Source: Candidatus Altimarinota bacterium (lineage in GTDB: Bacteria; Patescibacteriota; Gracilibacteria; UBA1369; LOWO2-01-FULL-3). From it: a stretch of DNA of 64,000 nucleotides. Location: NCBI GenBank assembly GCA_023231115.1, contig JALNWA010000003.1:50505-114504 (forward strand). The letters run 5' to 3'. This document shows positions 39,100-48,100 of the stretch, piece after piece (within the stretch, counting starts at the first letter, position 1; each line of letters begins with the position of its first letter). Under the pieces are notes generated by a model that saw only the letters and a program-made list of their open reading frames with translations, did no database searches and was not told the DNA's origin. A program made the translations under genes and the position numbers.

Positions 39100-41163
39100 C
39101 TATTGCTCAATAATCAAAGGAACTATCAATGGTCTGCGATCGAGACGCTTTGTTACGAACTTGTCGATTGCCTGTTTAACAAAATTTTTCTTGTCTTTTC
39201 TATCCGCTCCTTTCTTTGAAAGAACTGTTGTGTATGATGTTGCGGCGATTTTTGAAATCTCTTTTGTTATTTCGTTCATTTCATTTGTGTAAACAAATCC
39301 TCTTGAAACTATGTCCGGTTCTTTTGTTTGTTTTCCGCTTTTAGCAGAGGCATAAATCAACACCAACAGTGCTCCGTTTTGAGACATTATTTGTCTGTCT
39401 ATTATAACCTGCGAATCGATTTGTCCTTCTCCCGTACCATCTATCAAAATGTAATTTGTTTCGATTTTCTCTTTTGTCTTCTTTAGTTTTCCGGCTTCTG
39501 TCTCAAGAACATCACCATTGTTTAGCATTATTATATTTTGTTCCGGAATTCCGCAGTCTTTTATCGCAAGATTTGCCAATGACTGTCTCATGAAAAATTC
39601 TCCATGAATAGGAATTAAATATTTTGGACGGATTAGATTTATCATTTGTTTAAACTCTTCCTGTTTTGCGTGTCCGGATGTATGCACTTCCATAATTTGG
39701 TTGTGAATTACTTCCGCACCAAGCATGCAGAGTTTGTTTATAACATTCGCAACCGATCTTTCGTTTCCGATAATCGGTGATGCTGAAACAATAATTAAAT
39801 CTCCCTTTTTTACTTTATACTGCGCATGTTCACTGTCAGCCATACGGCTTAGAGAAGACGATCCTTCGCCTTGCGCTCCCGTCGTTAAGATAAGAGTTTC
39901 TTCATCTTTAACTTCTTTTTCTTTGTATTTTTTTATGTCGTGAATTAAATCTTTTGGCATACTTAAATATCCGAGTTTTGCCGAAACATCTATGTTTGAT
40001 TTCATGCTTCTACCTGAAACAAAAACTTTTCTTTTGTTTTTTACTGCACTATCCAAAATTTGTTGCACCCTTCCAATTTGGCTTGAGAATGAGGCAACTA
40101 TAACTCTGCCTTTTGCTTTTGAAATTATTCCATCCAACACTTCTCCGACATCTTTTTCAGAAATTGTGTGTCCCGGTTTCATTGCATTTGTGGATTCGCA
40201 CATGAGGGCTAAGACGTTTTGACGGCCTAATTCAGCCATTTTATACATCTCCGCTTTTTGTATATTTCTTGGCGGAGTTTCATCAAATTTGAAATCTCCT
40301 GTTGTTACAACTTTTCCGGCGGGAGTGTCGATGACAATTCCCATTGAGTCCGGAATTGAATGTGCAACTCTGAAAAAAGTTACCGAGAAATTTCCAAGTT
40401 TTATTTTGTCATCGGATTTTATTGGATGAAGTTTTGCAAATTTTTGAATTTTAAATTCTTCTATTCTTTCTGAAATAAGTCCAATTGTCAGAGGCAATCC
40501 ATATACCGGTGGAAAGTCGAGTTTTGGCAGTATATAAGGTATTCCGCCTGTGTGATCAAGATGTCCGTGAGTTATGAAAATTCCTCTGATTTTCTTTTTG
40601 TTTTTTTCCAAATATTTTACATCCGGAATAACATAATCTATTCCAAGCAATTCTTCGCTCGGAAATTCCAATCCCATATCCACAATAATAATGTCATTTT
40701 CAAATTCGAAAATTGTCATATTTTTTCCAATTTCTTCGAGTCCTCCTATTGGGATTATCTTTAATTGTCCTCTTGATGTCGCACGGTAAGATGGTCCTTC
40801 TTTTTGCGCTTGAGGAATTGGTTTTTGAAATTGTGGTTTCTTGTTTTGGAACTGCGGTTTTGGATTTTGAGACTGAAGTTTCTTGTTTTGGAACTGTGGC
40901 CTCTTATTTTGAAACTGCGGTTTTTGTTGGGACGTAGGTTTCTGATTTTGGAATTTAGGCTTTGGCGCATTAAAATGCGGCTTTTGCCCTACTCCTTGTT
41001 GGAAACTTCGTGGTCCTTGAGTTTTTTGTTGAGCTTTTTGCGGATGAATCGGTTTTTGAGGGATTTGCGATAAGTTAATCGCAGGTGAATCTTTTGGATG
41101 CACCTCTTTATTTCCTTCCATACCGAAAGCTCTCTTCATCCATTCGTCTATTCTATCTTCCAT
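39100..41163 (-). CDS. rnj: ribonuclease J with repetitive basic/Gln N-terminal extension
   Basis: A 687-residue metallo-beta-lactamase RNase with 5'-exo and endo activities on mRNA. The catalytic HGHLDHTGG (His199, His201, Asp203, His204) and the beta-CASP motifs (ASFSSQIGRVQQ, SGRSMKSNI, VHTSGHAKQEE) are intact. The core begins near residue 133. The first 130 residues are disordered and hold tandem heptads of the form KPQFQNK (about 80-113), unlike standard RNase J. Such tails often bind RNA or nucleate degradosome assembly; that is inference. It diverges from murD. Confidence 0.93.
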   Translation of the reverse strand: MEDRIDEWMKRAFGMEGNKEVHPKDSPAINLSQIPQKPIHPQKAQQKTQGPRSFQQGVGQKPHFNAPKPKFQNQKPTSQQKPQFQNKRPQFQNKKLQSQNPKPQFQNKKPQFQKPIPQAQKEGPSYRATSRGQLKIIPIGGLEEIGKNMTIFEFENDIIIVDMGLEFPSEELLGIDYVIPDVKYLEKNKKKIRGIFITHGHLDHTGGIPYILPKLDFPPVYGLPLTIGLISERIEEFKIQKFAKLHPIKSDDKIKLGNFSVTFFRVAHSIPDSMGIVIDTPAGKVVTTGDFKFDETPPRNIQKAEMYKMAELGRQNVLALMCESTNAMKPGHTISEKDVGEVLDGIISKAKGRVIVASFSSQIGRVQQILDSAVKNKRKVFVSGRSMKSNIDVSAKLGYLSMPKDLIHDIKKYKEKEVKDEETLILTTGAQGEGSSSLSRMADSEHAQYKVKKGDLIIVSASPIIGNERSVANVINKLCMLGAEVIHNQIMEVHTSGHAKQEEFKQMINLIRPKYLIPIHGEFFMRQSLANLAIKDCGIPEQNIIMLNNGDVLETEAGKLKKTKEKIETNYILIDGTGEGQIDSQVIIDRQIMSQNGALLVLIYASAKSGKQTKEPDIVSRGFVYTNEMNEITKEISKIAATSYTTVLSKKGADRKDKKNFVKQAIDKFVTKRLDRRPLIVPLIIEQ

Positions 41164-41190
41164 TTTTTTCTTTTACTAAATAATTCGTTG

Positions 41191-41239
41191 TTGACCGCTT
41201 ACCATCTATATTATAGCATTGTTTTAGTTAACATATCAA
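41191..41239. promoter_or_regulatory. divergent promoters, rnj (-) and murD (+)
   Basis: Minus: TTGATA (41239-41234), 18 bp, TATAAT (41215-41210), leaving a leader of about 40 nt before rnj. Plus: TTGACC (41191-41196), 17 bp, TAGCAT (41214-41219). The two -10 elements overlap. Confidence 0.55.
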
Positions 41240-41246
41240 CAACTTT

Positions 41247-42611
41247 ATGGATCAACGTAGCAAAATTGCAGTATTGGGATATGGAATTGAGGGCGTCGCT
41301 ATGACGAAATATCTACTTAAGCATGAATATTTTAATATAACCGTTTGCGACAAAAACACAGACTTAAATGTTGAAATTCCGGACGGCGTAAGTACTATTT
41401 TTGGGGAAAAATATTTGGAAAATTTGACGGATTTTGATGTGATTTTTAGAAGTCCCGGAATAAAATATTTGGAACCGCAAATACAATTTGCAAAAGAGAA
41501 AGGAGTTGAAATCAGTAGTCCAATGGCGTTTTTTCTCGATGCTTGTCCGTGTCATGTAATCGGAGTTACGGGAACAAAAGGGAAGGGGACAACGGCGACT
41601 TTGATTTATGAAATACTGAAAGAAGCAAAAAAAGACGCTTATCTCGGCGGAAATATCGGGCAGTCTCCAATGGATTTTTTGGATGAATTAAAAAAAACCA
41701 GTGTTGTTGTTTTGGAAATGTCGAGTTTTCAATTACAGGATTTGGTAAAAAGTCCGCATGTCGCGATTTTATTAAATACAACTACCGATCATTTGGATTA
41801 TCATGCAGACAGAGAGGAATATTTGCGTGCGAAGGAGTCTGTTTTGGTGCATCAAAACAAGGATTGTTTGGCAATTTTGAACAAGGATTATGAATATGTT
41901 AATTATTATTCCGCTATTGTGAAAGGCAGGAAAAAATTTGTGAGCGTGCGCGGAAAAGTTGAGGACGGGGCTTTTGAAAAAGATGGAGAAATTTTTTATG
42001 CTGAATACAGCGATACCGAAAAAGTGTGTAACGTGTCAGATATTGCACTCGTTGGAAAACATAATTTTGAAAATGTTTTGCCGGCAATTTGCGCGGCCAA
42101 AGAATTTGGAGTTTCTATTGAAGTCATGAAAAAAACTATAAAAGCCTTCACAGGACTTCCTCACAGGCTTGAATTCGTGAAAGAAGTGGATGAGGTCAAG
42201 TATTACAATGATTCGTTTTCTACGACTCCAGAGACTTCTATGGCGGCCGTGGACAGCTTTGAAGTTCCTACTGTTTTGATTGCGGGAGGTTTTGATAAAG
42301 GACTTAATTATAAAGAATGGGCGCTGAAAATTTTGACGAGACCAAGTCTTGAAGTTGTTATTTTATTGGGACATACGGCGGACAGAATGGAAAAAGATTT
42401 GGCTGAAGCCGGAGAAAAACTTGGAGAAGCAGAGGGAAGCCCTACAAAAATTTTCAGAGTTAATAATATTCATGAGGCTGTTGTTTTGGCTTCTAAACAA
42501 GCAAAACAGGGTGGCGTTGTGGTGATGTCTCCCGGCAGTAGCAGTTTTGATCTTTATAGTAATTATAAAGAAAGGGGAAAAAAGTTTATGGAGGAAGTGA
42601 AGGGTTTGTGA
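41247..42611 (+). CDS. murD: UDP-N-acetylmuramoylalanine--D-glutamate ligase
   Basis: ATP-dependent addition of D-Glu to UDP-MurNAc-L-Ala. The 454 residues include IAVLGYGIEGVAMTKYL (Rossmann N-domain), GVTGTKGKGTTATLI (P-loop), VLEMSSFQLQDL, NTTTDHLDYHAD, and the C-terminal FTGLPHRLEFV, YNDSFSTTPE and LIAGGFDKGLNY. All are Mur-ligase hallmarks. It ends in TGA. It uses the D-glutamate made by MurI. Confidence 0.96.
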   Translation: MDQRSKIAVLGYGIEGVAMTKYLLKHEYFNITVCDKNTDLNVEIPDGVSTIFGEKYLENLTDFDVIFRSPGIKYLEPQIQFAKEKGVEISSPMAFFLDACPCHVIGVTGTKGKGTTATLIYEILKEAKKDAYLGGNIGQSPMDFLDELKKTSVVVLEMSSFQLQDLVKSPHVAILLNTTTDHLDYHADREEYLRAKESVLVHQNKDCLAILNKDYEYVNYYSAIVKGRKKFVSVRGKVEDGAFEKDGEIFYAEYSDTEKVCNVSDIALVGKHNFENVLPAICAAKEFGVSIEVMKKTIKAFTGLPHRLEFVKEVDEVKYYNDSFSTTPETSMAAVDSFEVPTVLIAGGFDKGLNYKEWALKILTRPSLEVVILLGHTADRMEKDLAEAGEKLGEAEGSPTKIFRVNNIHEAVVLASKQAKQGGVVVMSPGSSSFDLYSNYKERGKKFMEEVKGL

Positions 42612-42644
42612 TATTGTGCCTTTGTTTAATATTAATTTTATATT

Positions 42645-43328
42645 ATGAAATTTCGCATAATTACAATTGTTCTTTTTTGTATTTTCCTTGTAGGATGTTC
42701 TAATAAAATGGCGGAAAAAAGCCCTATAACACAGATTGAACAGAACACTGAAACTAAAAAAGAAGTTCCTGAAAAACCTGTAAAAGGAGGCATTACCGTA
42801 ACGCATGATGAACCTATTACTCAAGATTTTGCTAAAAAAATATATAAAGATTCAGAGGGGAAAATTATTTTTGAAGCGCCTATAAATTCTTCAATGAGAA
42901 GTTTTATAAGTCCTGACGGCAGGTTTTTGGCATACGTGGAATTTCCAAATATTATGCTTTTTGATGATGAGTCCGGTAAAAAAACAAATTTGATGTCGAT
43001 TCTTGATAATACGGACGGCGTTGATTTTTACTGGAGTCCTTCGAGTAAAGTCGTTGCGATTACCGTTGTTAATCAGCAAGATTCTTCTTATAGAGAAACT
43101 CTTGGAACAAAAATGTATTTATTATCGTTTAATGAAAAAGGAGAATTGACGGCAAAAGACAGGCATTCTATTAAGATAAGATTTGAGTGTAGCGATTCCG
43201 GATGTAATGTTGATTCGGAAGATTTTTATTTTGAAAATGCCGATGCTATTGTTTATAGAACATGGGAAGAAGACCGTTATGCGGAAAAGGGGAAAGATTC
43301 TTTATTGAGAAAGTTTTCGTTGAAATAA
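42645..43328 (+). CDS. lipoprotein of unknown function
   Basis: A 227-residue protein with a classical lipoprotein signal (MKFRIITIVLFCIFLVGCSN, lipobox LVGC). After a Lys/Glu/Pro linker, the mature part has strand-rich motifs SFISPDGRFLAYVEFPNIML and GVDFYWSPSSKVVAITVVN, resembling two or three blades of a WD40/TolB-like (PD40) propeller. It is too short for a full propeller. A TAATAT -10 lies 12 nt before the ATG. Confidence 0.7.
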   Translation: MKFRIITIVLFCIFLVGCSNKMAEKSPITQIEQNTETKKEVPEKPVKGGITVTHDEPITQDFAKKIYKDSEGKIIFEAPINSSMRSFISPDGRFLAYVEFPNIMLFDDESGKKTNLMSILDNTDGVDFYWSPSSKVVAITVVNQQDSSYRETLGTKMYLLSFNEKGELTAKDRHSIKIRFECSDSGCNVDSEDFYFENADAIVYRTWEEDRYAEKGKDSLLRKFSLK

Positions 43329-43331
43329 TTT

Positions 43332-44855
43332 TTAAGATATTTGTCCCGGTTCTTGAATTTCCTCCGCGCGAGGTTTGCCGCGGAGAAGATTTAGCATGTT
43401 TTTGTCGATGACTTTTGTTGCAAAAAGCATAGCGACATAAATGGCTCCACCAAAAGGAACTAAGACTATCAGGTTCCAGTTTTGGAGAAACGAATATGAG
43501 AATATTTGTCCAAAATAAATCACCACTCCCATTATTAATGCCGAGAAAATTATTTTGAAAAGATTTGTAAAATTTAATGAAAATGGCAAAGATTTTTTTG
43601 CGTAAGTGTAATTTAAAATCAATATAAAAAATTCACTGACAACACTCATTATTGCGCAACTGCGAAATCCTAAATGTGGAATTAAGGCGATGTTTCCGAC
43701 GATATTCAAAAGTACGCAAGAAGCGTTGATATACAAAAGTCTGTACTGTTTGTTTACCGCAATCATGATAAATGCGAAAAGTACGTTTATGAATTGGAAT
43801 AAAAGCGCGAAAATTAAGATTTGGAATGCGAAATCAGATCCAAAATATCCTTCTGAGAGTCTGCTCAAAAAGTCGGGGGTTGAAACTGCGAACACTATTG
43901 GATAAGCCAAAATCACGCCTCCAACTACGAGTGGAATTGACATGGCGCAAAGAAAATCAAACGCATATTTTATTATATCTTTGTATTTTTCCGAGTTTTC
44001 TTTGATTGATTTTGTAAGAACAGGAAGCACAGAATTCATGAAATAGAGCGGTAAAATTGAAAATTGTTCAAGCATTTTTGTCGCAACTCCATAAATTCCA
44101 ACTTGTTCTTTTGTGCCCATTATTGAGAGCATAATCGGGCCAATGTTCAAATAAACTGTGTTTAAAATAAGGGCTAAACCATAAGGAATAGACCTTGAAA
44201 GAATTTGCTTCCAGAAGCCAAAATCAAATCTGTATTTTAGTGAAGTGAATTTTTTGACGTAATATCTTGTCGTAAGTTCCATTATCAATGCGCCGACATT
44301 TCCCGCAACAAGTAGCATGTAAAAGCCCATTTCGTTGTCTTCCGGAAATCCCCAGAAAACAACATAAAGCATGAAACCGACAGTAACAATTTTTCCGACC
44401 ACTGTCGCTATTGAAGCTTGATGCATTTTTAATTTTGCCTGAAGAACGCTGGTTGTCGTGCCGTTCATTATTGTCAGAATTACTGTGATTGATGCGACTG
44501 CGACACCAAGCGAAATTCTTGTGTCTTCATATGCCGGGATCAAAAAAGCTGAAACTATCGCGACTCCCATTATTAAAACCACGAGAATTGTTCTGATTGA
44601 AAGAATATTTCCAATTATTTTTGGGACTTCGTCTTCGTTTTCCGACATTTCGCGAACTGCTATCGTGAAAAGCCCTAAGTCTGCGGCAATTCCGAAAAAC
44701 GCCAAAAAACTGTAAATAGCGGTATATTCTCCATATCCTCCAACCGATAAATAACTTGTCGCGATTTTCACTGAGACAAGCCCTAGAATTGCGACCGCAA
44801 ATTTTCCGATTATTTGGGCAACTGTATTTGATAGAATTTTTAGCGCTGTTGACAT
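43332..44855 (-). CDS. polysaccharide flippase (MOP superfamily, Wzx-like)
   Basis: A 507-residue protein with about 12-14 membrane helices. The N-terminal QIIGKFAVAILGLVSVKIATSYLSVGGYGEYTA is typical of the polysaccharide_synt family, and the C-terminal half repeats the helix pattern (LLYINASCVLLNIVGNIALIPHLGF). It is expected to flip lipid-linked surface glycans across the membrane, feeding the O-antigen-ligase-like protein at 59474. Its start region overlaps the prfB promoter in a divergent arrangement. Confidence 0.88.
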   Translation of the reverse strand: MSTALKILSNTVAQIIGKFAVAILGLVSVKIATSYLSVGGYGEYTAIYSFLAFFGIAADLGLFTIAVREMSENEDEVPKIIGNILSIRTILVVLIMGVAIVSAFLIPAYEDTRISLGVAVASITVILTIMNGTTTSVLQAKLKMHQASIATVVGKIVTVGFMLYVVFWGFPEDNEMGFYMLLVAGNVGALIMELTTRYYVKKFTSLKYRFDFGFWKQILSRSIPYGLALILNTVYLNIGPIMLSIMGTKEQVGIYGVATKMLEQFSILPLYFMNSVLPVLTKSIKENSEKYKDIIKYAFDFLCAMSIPLVVGGVILAYPIVFAVSTPDFLSRLSEGYFGSDFAFQILIFALLFQFINVLFAFIMIAVNKQYRLLYINASCVLLNIVGNIALIPHLGFRSCAIMSVVSEFFILILNYTYAKKSLPFSLNFTNLFKIIFSALIMGVVIYFGQIFSYSFLQNWNLIVLVPFGGAIYVAMLFATKVIDKNMLNLLRGKPRAEEIQEPGQIS

Positions 44856-44863
44856 TCTTTTGC

Positions 44864-44870
44864 TATAATA
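44864..44870. promoter_or_regulatory. overlapping bidirectional -10 for flippase (-) and prfB (+)
   Basis: Plus TGC-TATAAT (44864-44869, extended -10) and minus TATTAT (44870-44865) share five base pairs. The flippase ATG is 9 nt from its -10; the prfB ATG is 27 nt from its -10. Confidence 0.6.
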
Positions 44871-44896
44871 TCTTTTGTATTACTTTAATTTTTTTT

Positions 44897-45985
44897 ATGC
44901 ATCAAGTAAAGGCGGAACTCGAAGAGATTCAGGCTCTTATACATCAGGGTCTTATAAATGTGGACCTTCCCTCAAAGAAAAAAGAACTTGAGAAATTGAA
45001 TTATGAAATGGGGCTTCCGGATTTTTGGAATGACCCACAAAAGGCGGCTGAAATAAGCCAAAAAGCAAGTGGCATCTCCAAGGCCATTGAAACTTGGGAA
45101 AAAACTTCCAAAGATATTGAAGAACTTTTGGCGATGTCCGAAGAAATGTCTGAAGAAAGCGATCCAAAAGAAGCTAAAGAATTTTTGGATATGGTTGAGA
45201 ATTTTAAAAAAAGTTGGAGAATTCTTGAGATTTCCACTTTTTTGGGGGGAAAATATGATGCGAATAACGCGATTTTATCGATTCATGCGGGAACAGGCGG
45301 AACCGACGCGCAAGATTTTGGACAAATGTTGATGAGAATGTATTTGAGATATGCGGAAAGGATGGGGTTTTCAGCGGAGGTTTTGGATAAATCGGATGGT
45401 GATGAGGCGGGGATAAAAAGCTGTACGATTTTAATAAAAGGACAGTTTGTTTATGGCTATCTAAAGGGCGAAAGCGGAGTTCATAGATTGGTAAGACTTT
45501 CTCCTTTTAATTCTAAAAATACGCGTGAAACTTCTTTTGTTTTGGTTGAAGTTTTGCCTGAAATTACCGCTTCTCAAGAAATAAAAATAAATCCCGATGA
45601 TTTGAAAATTGATGTTTATAGGTCTAGCGGAGCCGGAGGTCAAAATGTACAAAAAACTTCCACCGCAGTTCGTATTACACATGTCCCGACAGGGCTTGTA
45701 GTCGCGTGTCAAAACGAAAGAAGTCAATTACAGAATAAGGAACAGGCGATGAAAATTTTGACTGCAAAATTGGTCGATTTGATGGAACAACAACAGGCGA
45801 AAGAACTTGGAGATATCAAGGGAGAAAAAGTCGAAATGTCGTGGGGACATCAAATAAGATCATATGTTTTGCATCCATATAAAATGGTAAAAGATCACCG
45901 AACTGATTACGAAGAAAGCAATCCTGAAGCGGTTTTGGACGGAGAACTTAGCGGATTTATTGAGGCGGAATTGAAGAAGAAATAG
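44897..45985 (+). CDS. prfB: peptide chain release factor 2
   Basis: A 362-residue class I release factor. The codon-recognition tripeptide is SPF (RLSPFNSKN), which reads UGA and UAA, and the peptidyl-hydrolysis motif is GAGGQNVQK. The whole protein is in one frame from the ATG at 44897, so the programmed +1 frameshift of many bacteria is absent. Presence of RF2 shows UGA is a stop in this organism. In-frame starts further upstream lie inside the divergent flippase gene and are rejected. Confidence 0.95.
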   Translation: MHQVKAELEEIQALIHQGLINVDLPSKKKELEKLNYEMGLPDFWNDPQKAAEISQKASGISKAIETWEKTSKDIEELLAMSEEMSEESDPKEAKEFLDMVENFKKSWRILEISTFLGGKYDANNAILSIHAGTGGTDAQDFGQMLMRMYLRYAERMGFSAEVLDKSDGDEAGIKSCTILIKGQFVYGYLKGESGVHRLVRLSPFNSKNTRETSFVLVEVLPEITASQEIKINPDDLKIDVYRSSGAGGQNVQKTSTAVRITHVPTGLVVACQNERSQLQNKEQAMKILTAKLVDLMEQQQAKELGDIKGEKVEMSWGHQIRSYVLHPYKMVKDHRTDYEESNPEAVLDGELSGFIEAELKKK

Positions 45986-45991
45986 AGCATG

Positions 45992-46020
45992 TAGACAAAG
46001 CACCCAAAATCTTGTATACT
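45992..46020 (+). promoter_or_regulatory. promoter of def
   Basis: TAGACA (45992-45997), a 17-bp spacer and TATACT (46015-46020), 22 nt before the def start. The -35 sits in a TGTAGACA motif like those of the 5.9-6.25 kb cluster. Confidence 0.6.
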
Positions 46021-46042
46021 ACTTTGGCTTTTAATAAAGTTT

Positions 46043-46570
46043 ATGGCGAATTTAAAAATACAAACAGGCACTGAAAATCCCATACTTAGGGCAAAATCCA
46101 AGAGTGTGAAAAAATTTGACACGGTGCTTAGAAAATTTGCGAAAGACATGAAAGATGCGATGGTTCGCGAAGACGGGATGGGAATAGCGGCTCCTCAAGT
46201 TGGGAAAAATATTCGAATGTTTATCGTTGTTTTGGATTATGATAAAAAATCAGAGAGAATTTTGCCGATGATAAATCCTGAAATTCTTTCAAAAAGCGAA
46301 GAAATGGAAGAGGGAGAAGAGGGATGTCTTAGCGTTCCCGGGAAATTTGCGAAAGTAATGCGACACAAAGAAATCACTGTGGAATTTTTTGATTTGGACG
46401 GAGTCAGACAAGTTTTAAATCTTCGTCATCTGAATGCGCGCGTAGTCCAACATGAAAATGATCATATTGATGGAATACTTTTTATCGACAGACTGCCTGA
46501 AGGAGCTATCATCGAAGAGATAAAAGTCGGAAGAAAAAAAGGCGATAGGGATGGGGAGAAAAGGATATAG
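46043..46570 (+). CDS. def: peptide deformylase
   Basis: Removes the N-formyl group from nascent proteins. The 175 residues have all three motifs: GMGIAAPQVG (I), EGCLSVPG (II, metal Cys) and QHENDHIDGILF (III, HExxH with both His ligands and catalytic Glu). There is a short basic tail. It sits downstream of prfB with its own promoter and converges on the MORN-like gene with a 1-nt gap. Confidence 0.96.
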   Translation: MANLKIQTGTENPILRAKSKSVKKFDTVLRKFAKDMKDAMVREDGMGIAAPQVGKNIRMFIVVLDYDKKSERILPMINPEILSKSEEMEEGEEGCLSVPGKFAKVMRHKEITVEFFDLDGVRQVLNLRHLNARVVQHENDHIDGILFIDRLPEGAIIEEIKVGRKKGDRDGEKRI

Positions 46571-46571
46571 A

Positions 46572-48038
46572 TTATTTTTTCGTCACAGAATATTGTTCCA
46601 TGTCGTTTTCTGCAAATTTTGAAATGTCTTTGTGTGTCCACTTCCATCCACGACCAGGCTTTACACCATCATTTGTAATCCTTATTAGACCTTTATCTAT
46701 TCCCTCATCTATTGATTTTGGCACTCTTATTGTGCCTTTTGGAATTTCATCTACTTGTTGGGTGATTTCCTGTTTTTCATATCTTGAATAACCTTGTCTT
46801 ACTCCGTACATACCTCCAACTGCGGTAGCGGCGATTAATGCTCCTCCCGCAATAATTTTTCCAACTTTGCCGCGTGTCATTCTTTGAACAGGTGTTGGGG
46901 AATTTGGTTGCACAGTTGGGCCTTCTCCAACCTTTTCTATTCTGCCATCAGCATGAGTTATTGTGCCGCGAATCAGTTTCCCTGTTTCGGTTTCAAACGT
47001 TCCTTCTTCTGTGCGACCATCAGCGTGATTTATTTTGCCTTCCGTTATTCGTCCCGTTTTTTTGTCAAATGTCCCTTCGTATTTGCTTCCATAGATAGTT
47101 TCTTTTTTGGATGTTTCTGGGCCATCTGTTGTTTCTGCTTCAGCAGGCGCTGGAACGGTCGGTTGCTGGTCTTCTTCAGAGACTCTATGCGTGAATCCGT
47201 TCTCAATTGTTTCCGAACTGCCATCTTGGAAAGTTCTTTTACCTTCAACCAGTTCACCTGTTTCACGGTCAAATGTCCCTTCTTCTGCGCCACCGCCTCC
47301 GTAAGTTGATTTGCCTTTGACCAGTCTTTCTGTTTCTGGGTCAAATATCCCTTCTTCTACATCACCACTTGAGTAAACCCTTTTACCTTCGGTATGTCGG
47401 CCTGTTTCTGGGTCAAATATCCCTTCTTCTACATCACCACTTGAGTAAACCCTTTTGCCTTTGACCAGTCGGCCTGTTTCTGGGTCAAATATTCCTTCTT
47501 CTACGCCATTGGAGTATGTTCTTTTGCCTTCAATCAGTTGGCCTGTTTTTTGGTCAAATGTCCCTTCTTCTACACAATTAGAGTATGTCTTTTTTTCTAT
47601 TTTTTGTTGGCTGTCTGCATGTTCTGCTGGAGCAGGTGCCGGAGCGTCCTCTTGCAAAGCTATTCTTCCCTCCGCTCTGCGGTATTCGGCCAAGTCTTCG
47701 TCTATTTGCCTTAAGATACCTTCTTTCCCCCTGACGTTATGCCTTATTTCCAGTACTGGTCCCGACAAATAGGCTGTTGCATCATGATCGCAAAGCATTA
47801 TCGTTATTTTGTTTTGGTTGAACTCTTCTTTGTCTTCCGGTTTCATAGATTGAAGTGCTTCTTCTATCATTGGCAAATTTGCCTCCAATTGGTCATAATC
47901 ACTTAGTTTTATCGGGTGAATTGAAATGTTTTTTACGCCTGTTCTATGAGAAATTTCTAATAATTTTGCTTCTAAATTTTCGAGTTTTTTTGAGACGTCT
48001 TCTTCTCCTGAAATTGCTGGTGGGGTTCCTAATGTCAT
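46572..48038 (-). CDS. MORN-like repeat protein with one membrane helix
   Basis: A 488-residue protein. Residues about 45-125 show weak similarity to the repeated module of the next gene (NKITIMLCDHDATAYLSGPV). Residues 150-271 hold five tandem units of about 24 residues (EEGIFDPETGRLVKGKRVYS pattern) and 312-368 two to three more; these resemble MORN/YwqK beta-hairpin repeats. A hydrophobic helix at about 394-413 precedes a C-terminal 70-residue domain (PGRGWKWTHKDISKFAEN). There is no N-terminal signal. It might be a lipid- or wall-contacting scaffold; function unknown. Confidence 0.65.
   Translation of the reverse strand: MTLGTPPAISGEEDVSKKLENLEAKLLEISHRTGVKNISIHPIKLSDYDQLEANLPMIEEALQSMKPEDKEEFNQNKITIMLCDHDATAYLSGPVLEIRHNVRGKEGILRQIDEDLAEYRRAEGRIALQEDAPAPAPAEHADSQQKIEKKTYSNCVEEGTFDQKTGQLIEGKRTYSNGVEEGIFDPETGRLVKGKRVYSSGDVEEGIFDPETGRHTEGKRVYSSGDVEEGIFDPETERLVKGKSTYGGGGAEEGTFDRETGELVEGKRTFQDGSSETIENGFTHRVSEEDQQPTVPAPAEAETTDGPETSKKETIYGSKYEGTFDKKTGRITEGKINHADGRTEEGTFETETGKLIRGTITHADGRIEKVGEGPTVQPNSPTPVQRMTRGKVGKIIAGGALIAATAVGGMYGVRQGYSRYEKQEITQQVDEIPKGTIRVPKSIDEGIDKGLIRITNDGVKPGRGWKWTHKDISKFAENDMEQYSVTKK
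47225..47591 (-). repeat. tandem ~72-bp repeats inside the MORN-like gene
   Basis: Five copies of a unit of about 72 bp encode the GxFDPETGxxxxGKRxYS units. The two central copies (roughly 47325-47460) are nearly identical at DNA level, suggesting recent duplication or slippage-prone copy number. Confidence 0.8.
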
Positions 48039-48100
48039 GGTATGTATTGTTTTAAAGGGATGAATTGTCTAATGTTTTTTGACTGAAGTCAAGATCGTGC

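Noticed and set aside
40801..41073. Plus-strand frames opposite the RNase J N-terminal repeats
   Set aside because: They are hydrophobic shadows of the Gln/Lys-rich heptads with no promoter or homology.
44756..44896. Longer prfB start upstream of 44897
   Set aside because: The extra residues are hydrophobic and unlike RF2, lie antisense to the flippase start, and precede the TATAAT at 44864.
47225..47591. CRISPR-like or non-coding tandem repeat
   Set aside because: The repeats are in frame, encode a clear protein unit and have no spacer structure.
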